A stretch of 64,000 nucleotides of DNA from Apiospora phragmitis (Eukaryota; Ascomycota; Sordariomycetes; Amphisphaeriales; Apiosporaceae), in assembly GCA_038363925.1 (NCBI GenBank), contig JAQQWL010000002.1:4030001-4094000 (forward strand), read 5' to 3'. The notes under the pieces are model-generated. The model was not told the origin of the DNA, searched no databases, and saw nothing but the letters and a program-made list of their open reading frames with translations. Each line of letters starts with the position of its first letter. Within the stretch, counting starts at the first letter, position 1. Below are positions 10,801 to 23,075 of the stretch, in pieces. Made by a program: the position numbers and the translations under genes.

Positions 10801-13451
10801 GTTCATTCAAAGGAACCGGGCCAGATCGGCGTCGTCTCACTCGCCTGTATTATATCACATATTCATTTTGGTGAATGGAAGGCAGGTTTTGGCCTCACCT
10901 CATAGGGGTTTCAGTGCCAGTGGGTCTCCCCAGCACCGTCAACAGCGGGAGCTAGTAAGTAGTAAGTGCGTCGAACCCCGGAACCAGGGAAACAGTAATC
11001 TGGGTAGGATAGGCAAGCTTAGGCAAGCCTGTCATGCCCTGCAGCAGGGAAAGAAGGCACAGCCGACCCTGCGGCGGAAGGAAGACCGCCACGAATCACA
11101 GCGGGGAGCAGTTCCAATTGGGCCCGGTTTTGCCTGCCTGTCCGGACCACCTCATACGACCGCATATCTTGGCGAAGACGCGAATAGTCGGACACCTAAG
11201 CCTTTCGTAGGCGATCACCAGGTGGTAACCTGTATGACTCGGACTGGGTTGACCATTCTGGAAGAATGGCGCGTGTTTTGACAGCAGGCTGTGGAACTTT
11301 TGGCTCTTGCTGTGAGGAGTAACCGGAAAACTCCAGGGGTCAGGGGTCGAGGTTATGGATATACCAGTACCTACTGGGAGGACTAGGACTGTATGTCTGC
11401 CATTATCTGCACAACCAATGGTACAACCTGCCAGCCTCCATCTTTCACTTTGAAGGGCGGAAGCCGTATCATCAGCGTACAGGGTGAAGATTCCCATCAG
11501 TATCCAATGCACTGTGTATGCAGTCAGCCACAACCCCACCAGGGTGGAACGCCTCCGAATATATCGGGATGCCACCTTGATGCGATCGTTCGGATAGCTA
11601 CCGCAGGCATGGCAGGTATACATAGAACAGCAACTGTTACATGCTTCCAGACTCACCAGAAGTAGAGGATGCATATGCCAGGCCCCAGATGGGCTGCCAT
11701 CTCCTGCCTTGGAAGCATGGTGGCTGACGGGGGGTTGCATCAGCTAAAACAAAGCGCATCTTTGACAGCTGCCGCTCCACAAACGGATAGGAAGACCGCA
11801 GCTTATCCCCCAATTGACGTGAAACCCGAACCAGGGCGCCTGGGCATGGGCTTCCCAGATCCAAGACCGAGGATTAAAGAAAAGCAACGAAAGGAAGATA
11901 GATATACTGGGACCTGCAAATACGGAGGATCGGCGAGGACATGGTGATGGTTGCTACAGGTGTACCGACCTTGCATATTGCGGTAGACGCAATAGAGCAA
12001 TAGTAGAACGGGGCCCCGGTTCCGAGCCTATAACCTACATACCTAGGTTATATTATGCGCCATAAGCGTTGCAACAGCTGGGAACGGGTCAAGACAGCCA
12101 TTGAGCGGGAGGCATGACAGCGGAATTCCCCATTCGAGCAAGCCATACCGATTGCCAATGGCACTCGCCGCAGCCTTCACGGAGCTAGCGTAGCTGCAGG
12201 ATAGGCGATAGTGGTTCAATCAAAGGCTAGGGCTACCGTGCAAGTGCGTGGTATGCACGGGACCCACGAAACCGTTATCCGTTAATTCCTGATGGTGTTG
12301 AGCTCAGCACTCAGGATGCAGGGCATGACGGGCGGAAGGGCGGCCGTTAATCTATCATCTCCGGAAACGTTCGATGGTACCGTCGCATGCACCCATACCC
12401 TGGCATTGGTGGGCGGGTGGTACATCCGGAGGGATTTCGTTGGGCGAACCAGCTGTAACGGCCCAGCAGCCGGGTCGGTACAAAATGTGATAGATCAGAG
12501 GATTTAGCATTATAAGAGGAGGAGACCTGCTCGGGATTTGTAGCCGAGCCGTCGCCCGGTAGGATCATAACCACATCAGCATTCCATCAGCCAAGGGGAG
12601 AGGCCAATGGCACTTGAATGTTGTTCTTAGGTGTGACCTAGAGGTATAGGATGGAGAGAAAGAAGCCCACGACAAATCATGCAATGCTCAGTTACACTCA
12701 ACCACAACGACTCGGTGAGCTGTACTCCGTATAGAGGTAAGTAGGAATTGATGGGCATGGATGGGCATGGAGTGTAGGATTCGATACTTGCCGAGTCAGC
12801 CTCCATGCCAAAAGAAAAAGACCGGGGGTGCAAACGCGGTGGAACAAGCTTAACGGCCAGAGAGAAGAGGCGGCTATTGGTGGTGCTGCCGATCCCTCCC
12901 CACTCTTCGACATGCAATATGATGCTCCAGGTTGGCCATTGGCAATAAAAAAAGCCCGGACAAAGGCTGGGAGTCTGGGACACCACTCAAGCGGCCCACG
13001 ATCAATTTGGATCTGGCAATTGGAAGAAAGAACCCACGACCGACTGCCACTGCGCCTGCGCCTGCCTGCCTTGAGTAGGTACATAACTACATACATACTT
13101 TTCAACTTATTAGGTAGCTACTAGGCTACCTGCCTCCTTCCCTACTTTACAATTCATTGCCTCTTCTTTTCATTCCAACTCGAGATATCTGCATCAAGAG
13201 ACAGTCCGGTCGTATCTGACCGGTCGTTCATGGATGATTAATCGACTTATACTTGTGTTTGCTTCTAGCCTCTAGCCTCTAGCTTCGAGCTTCTAGCTTT
13301 AAGTAGCATCCAACTCGTTTCTGATATCCTTCAATCCCCCCAATACCATACCATACCTACCCTACTTACATAATAATACCCCAAGTAACCCAAGAGGTAG
13401 AACACCTGCTCTGCTCCCCAAGACTTATAAAAGCCCATCGTCCACTCTCCA
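7863..13451. other. Gene-poor region of 5.6 kb
   Basis: I see no recognisable gene. Open frames such as 8904-9512 (+), 9929-10405 (-) and 11096-11740 (-) show no motif, no plausible splice partners and odd composition. The stretch includes a long pyrimidine tract (8754-8808), small CTCTAGC-like repeats at about 13266-13302 and many GTAC/CTAC-rich words. The last few hundred bases must carry the promoter of the next gene. Confidence 0.5.
8754..8808 (+). repeat. 55-nt pure pyrimidine tract
   Basis: An uninterrupted run of T with scattered single C, in near mirror-repeat form, in gene-poor DNA. It could adopt triplex (H-DNA) structure, and it is a spot where read length errors are likely. Confidence 0.9.
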
Positions 13452-14554
13452 ATGGCGACAAGCCACTATTACGGGGGAGGTCCTTTTCACCAAACATACC
13501 ATCCTCATAGCCACCTTCACAGCACCACCATGAGCAACACCGACTATCGGCATGCTGCTGCTGCCCAGTACCCTTACCAGCAATCCATCTCCGCCGACGG
13601 CTTCACTCCCGAGATGCGGGATCGACAGGCGCGGGGCAAGGACCCCTACCATGATTCGGGGGATGACTCCGAGGGAGCGAGCGGCGATTGGGGTGGCCGG
13701 AACCGAGGCTCCAGGTATGTATGACTTTCTTCGTCCTACTCAACTTACCGATGTGCCAACTTGATGCAATTTGCATGTGTGCGTATAAGAAGGGTAAAGG
13801 AGCAAAATTGGCTGACTTCCAACGTGTTCTTCCTTCAGGGACGACTCCTACGCCTATACGGAGCAACGTCGGCATGCTGCTCAAATCCTGGACAACCCAG
13901 AGTTGCTCATGACCAATGCCCAGCGCGAGGGCGATGTAAGTTCTGGACCCCGTTCTCTGAGTCTTGACCCCCACGCCCCCAAGCCACAACCCCAGCAGTG
14001 GCGGCAATGGTCCGAGAAACTCCCCCTGCTGCCTGCCAGACTGCAAAGCGTTCATCCAGTCTGGCCTGGGAAATAGTTACACACGAGATGGCAAGGCCAA
14101 ATTTCATCCTGTGATGTTACACTGTGCAAGTCATAACCGGGAAGTAGTACTTCTTGCCTTGGAGCCTACAAGGATAGATTCCAAAACTAGCAATCCGCCT
14201 CGGCCCCTTCCACCTACCTGCTGTCCTGTCCTTGGGGTCCTGCCAAGAAGGATGTTACAATTCTTGCGATTGTTTTCTATACCACAGCCCTAAAGCTCTA
14301 TGCACATCATTCTTGTTCACCCCTGCTTACCAAATAACCATCGACAGAGTATACCAGCTACGCGTCTGCGCTACACGCGCATGCTGTGTGGCGTAGTGGA
14401 GGACGCTGCACCTTCGACGTCCTCGAAGCAGTCGGGGGATAAGAAGAAAAAGTCCAAGTCGTCTCGCCACAGCAGTAGCAGCGGGCAGAAGAGCTCAAGC
14501 AGTACCCCTAAGAAGCGCAGTAGTCACAGTGACCGCTCCTCTAGAACCCATTAA
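13452..14554 (+). CDS. Conserved fungal hypothetical protein, Ser/Lys-rich tail
   Basis: Product of about 188 residues, function unknown. The N-terminus is His/Tyr-rich, the middle is acidic and Gly-rich, then comes a helix-like segment (TEQRRHAAQILDNPELLMTN) and SIPATRLRYTRMLCG, which reads like a conserved core. The tail is almost entirely Ser/Lys/Arg and likely disordered or nuclear. Exons are 13452-13714, 13839-13935 and 14348-14554, giving exactly 189 codons. Donors are GTATGT and GTAAGT. Intron 2 is 412 nt, long for this genome, so a further small exon inside it is possible. I place the core as conserved from general familiarity only; no named domain is visible. Confidence 0.6.
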
Positions 14555-15983
14555 GCTACCCATCTAGAGGACAGCAATGAGCTGGGGTCTGGGGTGAAAG
14601 AGGGAGGTGATCCGCAGAGCAGCAGCACTCGATCGGATCCCATCTGCGCCAACAGAACCAGCCGGGGCTGAGCAGCGAACAAGGTTCGCCCCTTCAAAGC
14701 GTTCGACGGGCAAGAGCAACGCTGCAGCTTAAGCAAGGGTTGATTCGACGCTACCGCCCGGAGCGTGGTGGCCTTGCTTTTTCCAATCTTCGGAAACGGA
14801 AAATCCTGGTCAGTTGCATTAACGGGGCTTAAAAAAATGGTCGTTGGAAGAAACGAAGTTACGGAATAATGGGTATGACATTTCCTTTGGCGGGGGATCG
14901 AGGTATATCTTGATGTGATAATGATGACAGCTTTCCATGTTGGGTATGTGGGCATATTGGTATGCTGCGCAGGCGTTCTTGAACTGGTTGTTTCATCCTA
15001 ATCCCCGGGGTGTCGGCTATTCTATGCTTCTGTCAATGGCGATGGTGGAAATATTCTATGCTTCTGTCAATGGCGATGGTGGAAAAGATTGTCTTCTATG
15101 GGGTTTCCCGTCTTTAAACCGCGAGGTGATTTAACCCCTTTTGAAGAAGCCGGGAGGTCTACTTTTTTTCTACCAATCTAGCACCCTATAATTTGGCAAA
15201 AGCTCCCCCCCGCCCCTTCCCCCTTTCTCGTTGCTTTTCTTCTTCCAGGTCGGATTGTCAAGTCGCGCATGCTCTGCTGAAGCAGTGTGCTACTGGTATG
15301 ACGCTTTCACTCAAATATAGACACGGTCAATACAGAATAAACTCTGATCATGTATCGTTAAGCTTATTTATATATGCAAGGAGAGCTATGAAACTTGACA
15401 AGGGAGTCCCGACGCCATAAGTGTATGTGCGGTTTGCTGCCGTTATGCTGTATCCTGTGGAAAGTAGCCGCCCAATAATCATTCAGTTGGCCGGCCTGCC
15501 TGCTTCTTCCACCTTTTGCTTTTCTACAGTACTTGTCTCGGTCTTGAAGGCGAGGATCGGGGAGGTAAAACAATAATATGTAGAGACGAGCGAGCGGGCT
15601 CGATGGAGAATAACAGGGTCGATCCCCAGGAGGGGTTCGTAGGTATATATAAAAGACTCCTAAAACTCCTGCCAATGAGATATACGATAAACGATAATGA
15701 CGATGATAGGGGTGTTCATGTCGTCGCATTTCTAGGGGGGATCTGTCCCCCAGACTAAACCAGCCGATAATCCTTGATTTCGACCAAAAGAAATGTCGAC
15801 CAAGTGATAAAAAATTCATCTCCTCGATAGCGCCGTTGCCCAAAAAACCCCGCTCGAATGCCTGTAATGTCTCCAGGGGCTACCAGATTCCAGCCCAGTG
15901 TTCACCCTCTCGAATCTTATTTTATGCAACGCGATGCGGCTCGCTACAAAACAGCACATGCATACAATAAACACGAACAGTGA
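14555..15983. other. Convergent intergenic region
   Basis: It lies between the tails of two convergent genes and presumably carries both 3' UTRs. Apart from the 34-bp tandem duplication at 15018-15085 I see nothing. An open frame at 15364-15843 (-) has no recognisable motif. Confidence 0.5.
15018..15085 (+). repeat. Perfect 34-bp tandem duplication
   Basis: The unit beginning TATTCTATGCTTCTGTC and ending GATGGTGGAAA occurs twice head to tail (15018-15051 and 15052-15085) without mismatch, which suggests a recent slippage event or an assembly duplication. Confidence 0.9.
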
Positions 15984-18365
15984 CTATGCATACCGCGTGC
16001 TCGCTACACGCCTCATATCGCCACCGTATTGCTGTTGCTGTTGGTACGGCGACCATCCTGGTTGTTGACCGTAAGCCGGCGGTGGACGTGCTACATTCGC
16101 AGCCTGCCATGCGCCGCCGCCTTGCCAGCTGGAGTTCGGTTGTGTTGGCTTCATCGCGCGCCTTGGCCGTCGTCGGCGGCAACAGCTACAGAGACAGCTC
16201 AGGAGTGCAATCAGTATCAGCCCGCCAACCACCGCAACTACCGGGATGAAGATTTGCTTGTTGTCGTTGATCCAGGCTTGAGCTTGATTGATGAAGTTGG
16301 ATCCCTGACACTGTCCGTTGTTGCATTTACCACCGCCATCACAAGGAGTACCATCCAGGAAATATTGCTTCAGTGTGTAGCAAGCGTTTGGGCCCAATTG
16401 CGCCGATGCGCAGGACAAGGTACAGCCGCCTGAGCCGCACGACTTGGTGCTGTTATCCCCATTAAGGTTGCTAACGATGGTTTTGCACTGGAGGTCACGA
16501 GACGTACACTGGCCAGAAGCACAGGTAAGCCCTGCGCCGTCGGAACCACACTTCTGGCCGTCCTCAGCCTTGACATCTTTCGGACATGTCGGTGCTGTGC
16601 CGCTGCAGGTTTCTGCAGGATCACAAGATCCGGTGCTCGCTCTGCAGACTGTCCCGCCAGATGCGAACTGACACTGCTGTGTGCAGCAGTCCTCGTTCGA
16701 AGGGTCGCAAACCGAGTTCCCCTTGAACTTGCACGTCTTGGCATCACAGCAGCTGTTACTACCGCAGCCCTGCACGCCGCCGCAGTCGCAGTCTTCGCCC
16801 GCCTCAACGATGCCGTTGCCGCACTGTTGACCTGTTATTGTCACAACATCCTTATTGTTGCTCAAACAAGACGACTTGACGCTGTTGCGGTTCATCGCTG
16901 AGCATATATTGCCTATACTGCAGGCCGAGAAACGATCGATGCCGTTGCCAGTCGAGGGATTCATGATGAATTGCTGGTTCGCATCACATGTGCCTGAGCT
17001 AAGTGGGCAACACTGATTCTGGGTCACGGTCCCGTCGGCACAGGTCTGGCTCATACAGTCATGGACAGCCCCAAAAGTATGACCACTCTCATGGGCAAAT
17101 ACTTGCCACTCGGTATCGGTGCGGACAACAACATTGGCACCAGCAGTCGTCTCATTTCCTTCACCGGAAGGACTGGCGCCCTCGGCACAAAGCTGACCGA
17201 GCCAAGCTAGGCCGACCGCAGCACCCGTGTTGCACGTACTTAACAGTGTCCAATACGCATTGCGGTCTTTGGACTGGCCCCTCCAAGCCGAAAACAGATT
17301 CAGACGGTCCGTGATGCTCGTATCAGGCCCGCAAGGCTTATTCCAGAGTGCAGTAGAAGGGGGCGTACCAGGGCAGTTAGCATCCATGACAGTCAGGTTC
17401 TGAATGCCAATGGAGATGTTGAAGGTGCTTTCATATACCTGCGATGCGGCGCTGACTTGTTGGATGATGTGGGCCTTTACGGCCGAGGTAGAATTGAACT
17501 GGCCGGTGTATGTGCAGTCGGTGGCGATTCCAACGAGGGCGACCTTCCGCGTATTAGGGCAACCCGCGGTCGAGCCGATAGTGCTGGCAAGGTTGACACC
17601 AGCGCCATTGCCGCCCTTGTATCCATCAATGCCGCCGTCACGAGCGAAGAGGCGAGCTGAGTCGACAAGTGAAGTATCGCGGCGCTCGAGACCGGTAAAG
17701 ATAGGATGAGTGTTCTCGTTGTTGAACTCCAGGCTATCCGATGAGCAAGAAGGAGCACGAAGACTGCGCTTCAGCTCGCCTGGCAAGTCCTCCGCAAAAG
17801 GGTCAAGCTTGACATCGGAATCCCTCCAAACAATCATGTACTCGTCCTCGGCGAAGTCGACAACAGGATCCTCGTGGTGCTGAGTTTTCCGGTAGTTTGT
17901 GCTGGTGTGTACATGATGGTTATCGCCACTCACACGGAAAGCGCCCTCGAATATAGGTTTCGGTCCGTCACGATGTACTGTAATGCGGGCCCAGCCTTCA
18001 TTGATCCATTCCTTGTGGCCTGGGTGCTGGACGTAAGCGTGGCCCTTGAAGACGCGGTGGTCGGAACGCGAGAGGGACTCTTCGTGCTGTATGGAGCCAT
18101 CCGGAGCCAGATACTGCACCGAGGCGGTGTCGGATATTACGTCGTGATTAGGTTCTAATGTCAAACGAATCTTGTCGCTCTTATCGTGTAATAGGAAGGT
18201 GAGCTCAAAGGACGAGTGTGCATAGACGCGGTGCGACGGCGTGTGCAACGTGGGATCATCCAGTCGACTTAGATAATTCAACGCATTTCGTTTCGTCGAG
18301 TGCGCCTCGGAGGAGGGTGCCAAAGCTAAAAGGAAGGCGACGGCCATGCTGAGAATGCCGCGCAT
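15984..18365 (-). CDS. ADAM-family zinc metalloprotease with disintegrin domain
   Basis: Type I membrane protease of 793 residues, likely a cell-surface or secretory-pathway sheddase. The order is: signal peptide (about 1-21, MRGILSMAVAFLLALAPSSEA), prodomain, reprolysin-type catalytic domain with the zinc site HESGHTFGAVHD at about 424-435 (three His and the catalytic Glu all present) and a Met-turn (FIMNPS), a Cys-rich disintegrin domain from about 513 (CGNGIVEAGEDCDCGG) to about 600, a second Cys-rich part, one transmembrane helix near 707-730 followed by a Cys/Arg cluster, and a short Pro/Gln-rich cytoplasmic tail. Architecture and length match fungal ADM-A/ADM-B proteins. It is one uninterrupted frame with no intron and no indel. 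Substrates are unknown. Confidence 0.92.
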   Translation of the reverse strand: MRGILSMAVAFLLALAPSSEAHSTKRNALNYLSRLDDPTLHTPSHRVYAHSSFELTFLLHDKSDKIRLTLEPNHDVISDTASVQYLAPDGSIQHEESLSRSDHRVFKGHAYVQHPGHKEWINEGWARITVHRDGPKPIFEGAFRVSGDNHHVHTSTNYRKTQHHEDPVVDFAEDEYMIVWRDSDVKLDPFAEDLPGELKRSLRAPSCSSDSLEFNNENTHPIFTGLERRDTSLVDSARLFARDGGIDGYKGGNGAGVNLASTIGSTAGCPNTRKVALVGIATDCTYTGQFNSTSAVKAHIIQQVSAASQVYESTFNISIGIQNLTVMDANCPGTPPSTALWNKPCGPDTSITDRLNLFSAWRGQSKDRNAYWTLLSTCNTGAAVGLAWLGQLCAEGASPSGEGNETTAGANVVVRTDTEWQVFAHESGHTFGAVHDCMSQTCADGTVTQNQCCPLSSGTCDANQQFIMNPSTGNGIDRFSACSIGNICSAMNRNSVKSSCLSNNKDVVTITGQQCGNGIVEAGEDCDCGGVQGCGSNSCCDAKTCKFKGNSVCDPSNEDCCTQQCQFASGGTVCRASTGSCDPAETCSGTAPTCPKDVKAEDGQKCGSDGAGLTCASGQCTSRDLQCKTIVSNLNGDNSTKSCGSGGCTLSCASAQLGPNACYTLKQYFLDGTPCDGGGKCNNGQCQGSNFINQAQAWINDNKQIFIPVVAVVGGLILIALLSCLCSCCRRRRPRRAMKPTQPNSSWQGGGAWQAANVARPPPAYGQQPGWSPYQQQQQYGGDMRRVASTRYA

Positions 18366-20660
18366 GCTGAAAAGAGGCGAGTCCCTTTGTTGGGGGACGG
18401 GTTTCAGTGCTCAAACTCCCATCCAAAGTCGGTCCTATTGGGAGTATGTAAAGCGGTGTGTTCAATATCCCGATATCAAATAGTACGATCAAACAGTGGC
18501 TGGATTCGTTTTGTGTCGCCGAGATGGATTGAATCGGTCAATGGAGATGATCGGGCGATTGATTGAATCTGACCTGGGCGGATTGTGGGAGATGGACCGA
18601 AGCGACCAGTGAGACGAGCGACGCTGCACGCCGTGGTGGATTGGAAGAGGCTCGGCAGTGTTCTCGGGGGCTTAGATTCGTAACCACCCGTGGACCCTGC
18701 TTAGCCAGTAGAGAGAGTAGTAAAGCAAGGAGAAGAGAGTGAGGAAGTGTATGGTGGCGAAGAGTATGTTGTCGACAAAACGAATGAAGAGAGAAGGATG
18801 TAAGCGAGGAAAGAGAGAAAGGCGAATAATCATACCAATCCAAGCAATAGAATAGTGAGTGAGTGAGTGAACGTGATGACGGTCGCGCTCGCAAGAAAGG
18901 TGTTCGTCCCGAAGGAAGAAGATGGTTTGTCAAAGTGGCTGCGCAAGGACGGATGGATGCGGGCCTACCCTTGCCCAACCTTAGCCTTCTAGTGTACCGT
19001 ACGTAGTATTGCTTGCTGCACCCAACAGACGACACACAGCAGCGTGCAGCTTACCTTAGCTGACAAAGTACGTAGGCGTACCAGGCGAAGTACCAAGCCT
19101 CTTTTTGGGGAGCCTGCAGCGCTTGTCGGGCGATGGATTGGTCAGGATGTTCCGGCAAAGACCATGGCTTGGCGGGGATGATCCTGGAGGATGCCCTGTT
19201 TGAGGACGCTGGCCGGACCCTTAGCACTGCGGATTCTGCTGGGGCCCTTCCAACAGGCGGCAGCGGCAGTAACAGAAATAGATTGGGGGTGACTAGACAG
19301 CGACGGCCAAACGATATGACTCTCTAGCTATCTCACATAGAGTAAGTATACGCATACAATATATCTTCTTAAGGCTGTGTATCCTGTTCGGCGCTGCTTA
19401 CATGAATGTAGCGTTATGTAGGAACTTTCTTTTGTTCTCGGCCCAGGGTGTTGGGATTGAGACACGGTGCCTGTTTCAAAGTGGTCGAATGTCGAGTTTC
19501 GCCCAGCTAGTTATCGAGAGAACGCCAACTCGATTTCCCCCAGTCGCACAAACCGATTGGATTGGTTGTAAAACAGCGATCGGCTTATTATTCCATTCGC
19601 ATAGCAGATTTTGGGGCGTTGTGAGATCTAGATCCTTTCGCCGTTGCGAACTCTTCTGAGCACTCTCTCACTTTGTATGTAGGCTTGCTTTCTTTTCTTC
19701 TCTTTCTCTCTCTCTTCAAGCCCGTAAAGGCGACCTGGTTAATTTGGGGGTAGGTATCCGGAGTCTGGACGACCTTGTGAAGCGCCGCCAAGTCGTCTTG
19801 TACGAGACAATCGGGACTGTGCACTTGTATTGCTACCGAACCAGCGTTTCTCAGCAGCAGTTCGGACGGTGACTTTTTCTAGAAAGAAAGGGCGGGAAAC
19901 GCCAACAGTCTTGTCTTAAGTATACCGATTGGTCAAAGGTCATCGATGACTTCAAGTTCTATACGATGGCCGCTTGTTTGCATCCTTCGGTGTGGAAGCC
20001 TCGGGGCACTTCGATACCCGCCACCTCATATGTCCGAGTATGCCAAGGCTGCCAATACAACCCTTATCTGGGCCATTACGCGTTCTGCTGTGCAGCTAGG
20101 TCCCTTGGCTCTCTTCTTAGGCCCCCTTCGGCATCCGTAAGATGCCGTTTTTACCTGCTGTTCATTCAATGTCCGATGATGCCTCCGACCGATTGACCTC
20201 ACGACTCATGACTTCGCTCCGCTAGGGTATGCTTAGCAATCGTTCAAGCCGCCGCTGCGGTCCAACACCATGCGTAGGGTACCTACAGTAACGTATGTTA
20301 GACAACGCTACCTGACTGATCCTTCTGCAGCTGAAATCACAGCCTCGTGTGACCACAATGGACGCGTCAACAGGACTGAGTCGGGAGGATTCGCCCGGCC
20401 AAGGTCCACGAAGTGTTCGGAGACACTGCGAGCAAAGGGCGTATATCCCGGTCTTGTAAATAGGCGTAGCACTTTCACCTGTCTGGGCGAGATGGAGCAG
20501 TGACTTCATGAATATAACTCTTTCATTTGGCATAGCCGAGCTTCGAGGCTCTATGGCACAATTCATACTTAAAAAGAATACTAGCTACAAGGTGTCGTAA
20601 GTCCTGAATGCAAAACGCAAGAATTCCCATGGTATCACGCTACTCCGAAGCTTCTAGCAA
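18366..20660. other. Intergenic region, ADAM promoter side
   Basis: Promoter and leader of the ADAM gene occupy the first part (CT-rich on the minus strand, 18540-18900). Beyond that I see no gene. The right end is the 3' side of acetyl-CoA synthetase. Confidence 0.5.
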
Positions 20661-23075
20661 TCACTTCTTCCGCGATTCCTGGACAGTCCCAATGATCTTC
20701 TGGACCACGCTGGGATCCGAGAGCTACCAATATTGTCAGTAGTAAGTGTCGTTCAGGTTGGTCTTATAGAGTTGGTAAAAACTTACTGTACTCGTGTCGC
20801 CAAGTTGGTCTTCCTCGCCGGCCAGGATCTTTCTCAAGATGCGGCGCATGATCTTGCCACTTCTGGTCTTGGGCAAGTCAGGGACTATGAAGACAGCCTT
20901 GGGCGCAGCAAGATGGACCAATGCTCTTTCGGACTTGGAGGATAAGTTCCTTGCGCAGAGCATCAACATTCTCATTTGCGTCCTTCAGGGCGACAAAGGC
21001 GTTGACGGCCTGGCCGGTGAGCTCATCTGTCACGCCAACGACGGCAGCCTCACCCACAGCGTGATGTTCAATCAGAGCTGCTTCGATCTCCGCTGTTGAC
21101 AGACGGTGACCACTAACGTTCACAACATCATCAACTCTGCCCCGAATCCAGTAGAAGCCCTCGTGGTCACGACCGGCACCATCGCCAGTGAACTGTAATA
21201 ATAATCAGTATCATGACAACCCCAACGTCAAGTCAGCAGACAACTTACGTAGTAACCCTTGTAGACATTCAGGTAGGTATCCATGTATCTCTTGTGAGCA
21301 CCATAGACAGTGCGGGCCATGCTAGGCCATGCTTGCTTGAAAGCCAAGACGCCCTCGACATCGTTCCCGTAGATCTCGTCACCCGAGACGGGGTCAATGA
21401 TAGCAGGCTCGATACCAAAGAACGGCAGCGAAGCACTGCCTGGCTTTGTGGGGGTTACACCTGCAAGCGGCGTGATCACGTTGGATCCCGTCTCAGTTTG
21501 CCAGTATGTCTGTCAGATATTAGCAGATGTTACGCGCAAAACCAGAACCCAAGCGAGGTTTGCTAGCACTTACATCGACAATGTGTGCCTCCTCCCGGCC
21601 AACAACCTCAAAATACCACTTCCAGACCTCCGCAGCGATTGGTTCTCCCACGGAGCCGAGGACTCTGAGCTTTGGCATCTTGGCCTTGACAAAGTCGTCA
21701 CCCGCACGTTTCAGCAACCTCAGCGCTGTCGGTGCCACGTAGAATTGAGTAACCTCATGCTTTTCGCAAATCTCCCAATAGCGGGCAAAGTTGGGGTACG
21801 CAGGAGTACCCTCGAAGACAACGGTGGAGACACCCAGGAGAAGAGGCGCGTAGACAACATAGGTGTGTCCGGTGATCCAGCCCACATCTCCACCGCAGAA
21901 GTATCGGTCACCGTCGTGGATATCAAAAACGTATTTGCCTGTCGCAGCAGCACCAAGCAGGTAGCCTCCGGTTGTGTGCATGACACCCTTGGACTTACCG
22001 GTAGAGCCCGAAGTGTACAAAAAGGAAAAGAGGGTCTTCCGAGTTCATGGGCTCGGGCGCGATATAAGCAGGCCACTTCTCGACCTCCTCGTGCCACCAG
22101 TAGTCTCGGCCGGCTGTCCAGGGTACATCAGCACCCGTCCGCTTGTAAACGAGGACATGAGACACATCCGGGCACTGCTTCAAGGCGTCGTCGACAATCT
22201 TCTTGGTGCCAATCAACTTGCCGCCACGCTTGCCCTCGTCTGTGGTGATGACCACTTTTGACTTGGCGTCGATGACTCTGTCCCGCAAGGAATCGGCAGA
22301 GAAGCCGGCAAACACCACGGAGTGGATTGCACCAATACGCGAGATAGCGAGGAAAGCAATGACAGCCTCGGGAATCATGGGCAGGTAGATAGCGACGGTG
22401 TCACCCTTGCCCACACCCATCTGCTTCAGGGCCCAGGCAGTCTTGGAAACCTCCCGTAGGAGTTCGCCGTAGGTGAGTGTGCGGCCATCACTGGGCTCGT
22501 CAGCTTCGTAGATGATGGCGACCTTGTTGGGGTCCTTAATGGCGTGTCGGTCCACGCAGTTGTAAGAAGCATTCAGCTGGCCCTCGAGAAACCAGGCATT
22601 GTCACCCCCTTCTAACGAGCCGGAGTGCACTGTCTTGAAATCTGTCTGCCATGTAAGGAGCTCCCTGGCCATTCTGCCCCAGAACTGGTCGGGCTGGGTG
22701 ATGGATTCCTTGTACATCTGTTGGTACTCCTCCATACCTGCGATGGCTTTAGCTTGCCGTCATTACTCAAAGAGAGGGCTTGTTCAACTTACTACCGATA
22801 TGCGGTTTACTGGGATGCTCTACCAAATTGGTCAGCTTTCACTCTCATTGCACGCGACACGTTATGAGTGCCACCGGGGAAGGGGGCCATTGGCGAATCA
22901 CGTACTCTCCATCATCTTCTGCGGAGGATCTGCAACATGGTGTCAGCTCGGTTTCTTGCCGTTTTCTCAACTTGGTACTCAAATAATGAGATCCTTTTGA
23001 GTGCCGTCAGGGATTCTTACGAAAGGTATCGACCTCATGGGCCTCCGCGACCACGGGAAACTTGCCTTCAGCCAT
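20661..23075 (-). CDS. facA: Acetyl-CoA synthetase (AMP-forming), frame broken twice
   Basis: Converts acetate, ATP and CoA to acetyl-CoA; needed for growth on acetate and for cytosolic acetyl-CoA. The product has about 665 residues. The AMP-binding motif [11 protein letters not shown] lies near 274-284, then TYWQTETGS, and the C-terminal region has [16 protein letters not shown] and the acetylatable lysine motif [11 protein letters not shown]. Exons on the minus strand are 23075-23021, 22929-22906, 22819-22793, 22737-21574, 21509-21249, 21192-20787 and 20723-20661. Splicing rebuilds the N-terminus ([14 protein letters not shown]) and C-terminus ([13 protein letters not shown]) as expected for the family. 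Two single extra bases break the frame: in a five-T run at 22019-22023, just before YTSGSTG, and near 20909-20913. Removing them gives exactly 666 codons. Confidence 0.92.

Noticed and set aside
10971..11000. GTTCGA-like words suggesting a tRNA T-arm
   Set aside because: No cloverleaf could be built around them; the same holds for other GTTCGA matches in the window.
11096..11740. 214-residue open frame on the minus strand
   Set aside because: No recognisable domain and no flanking splice structure; composition looks random.
20661..22735. Programmed ribosomal frameshifting in acetyl-CoA synthetase, RFC5 and others
   Set aside because: Shifts of both directions occur at unrelated sites in many unrelated genes without a shared slippery motif or structure; sequence error explains all of them.
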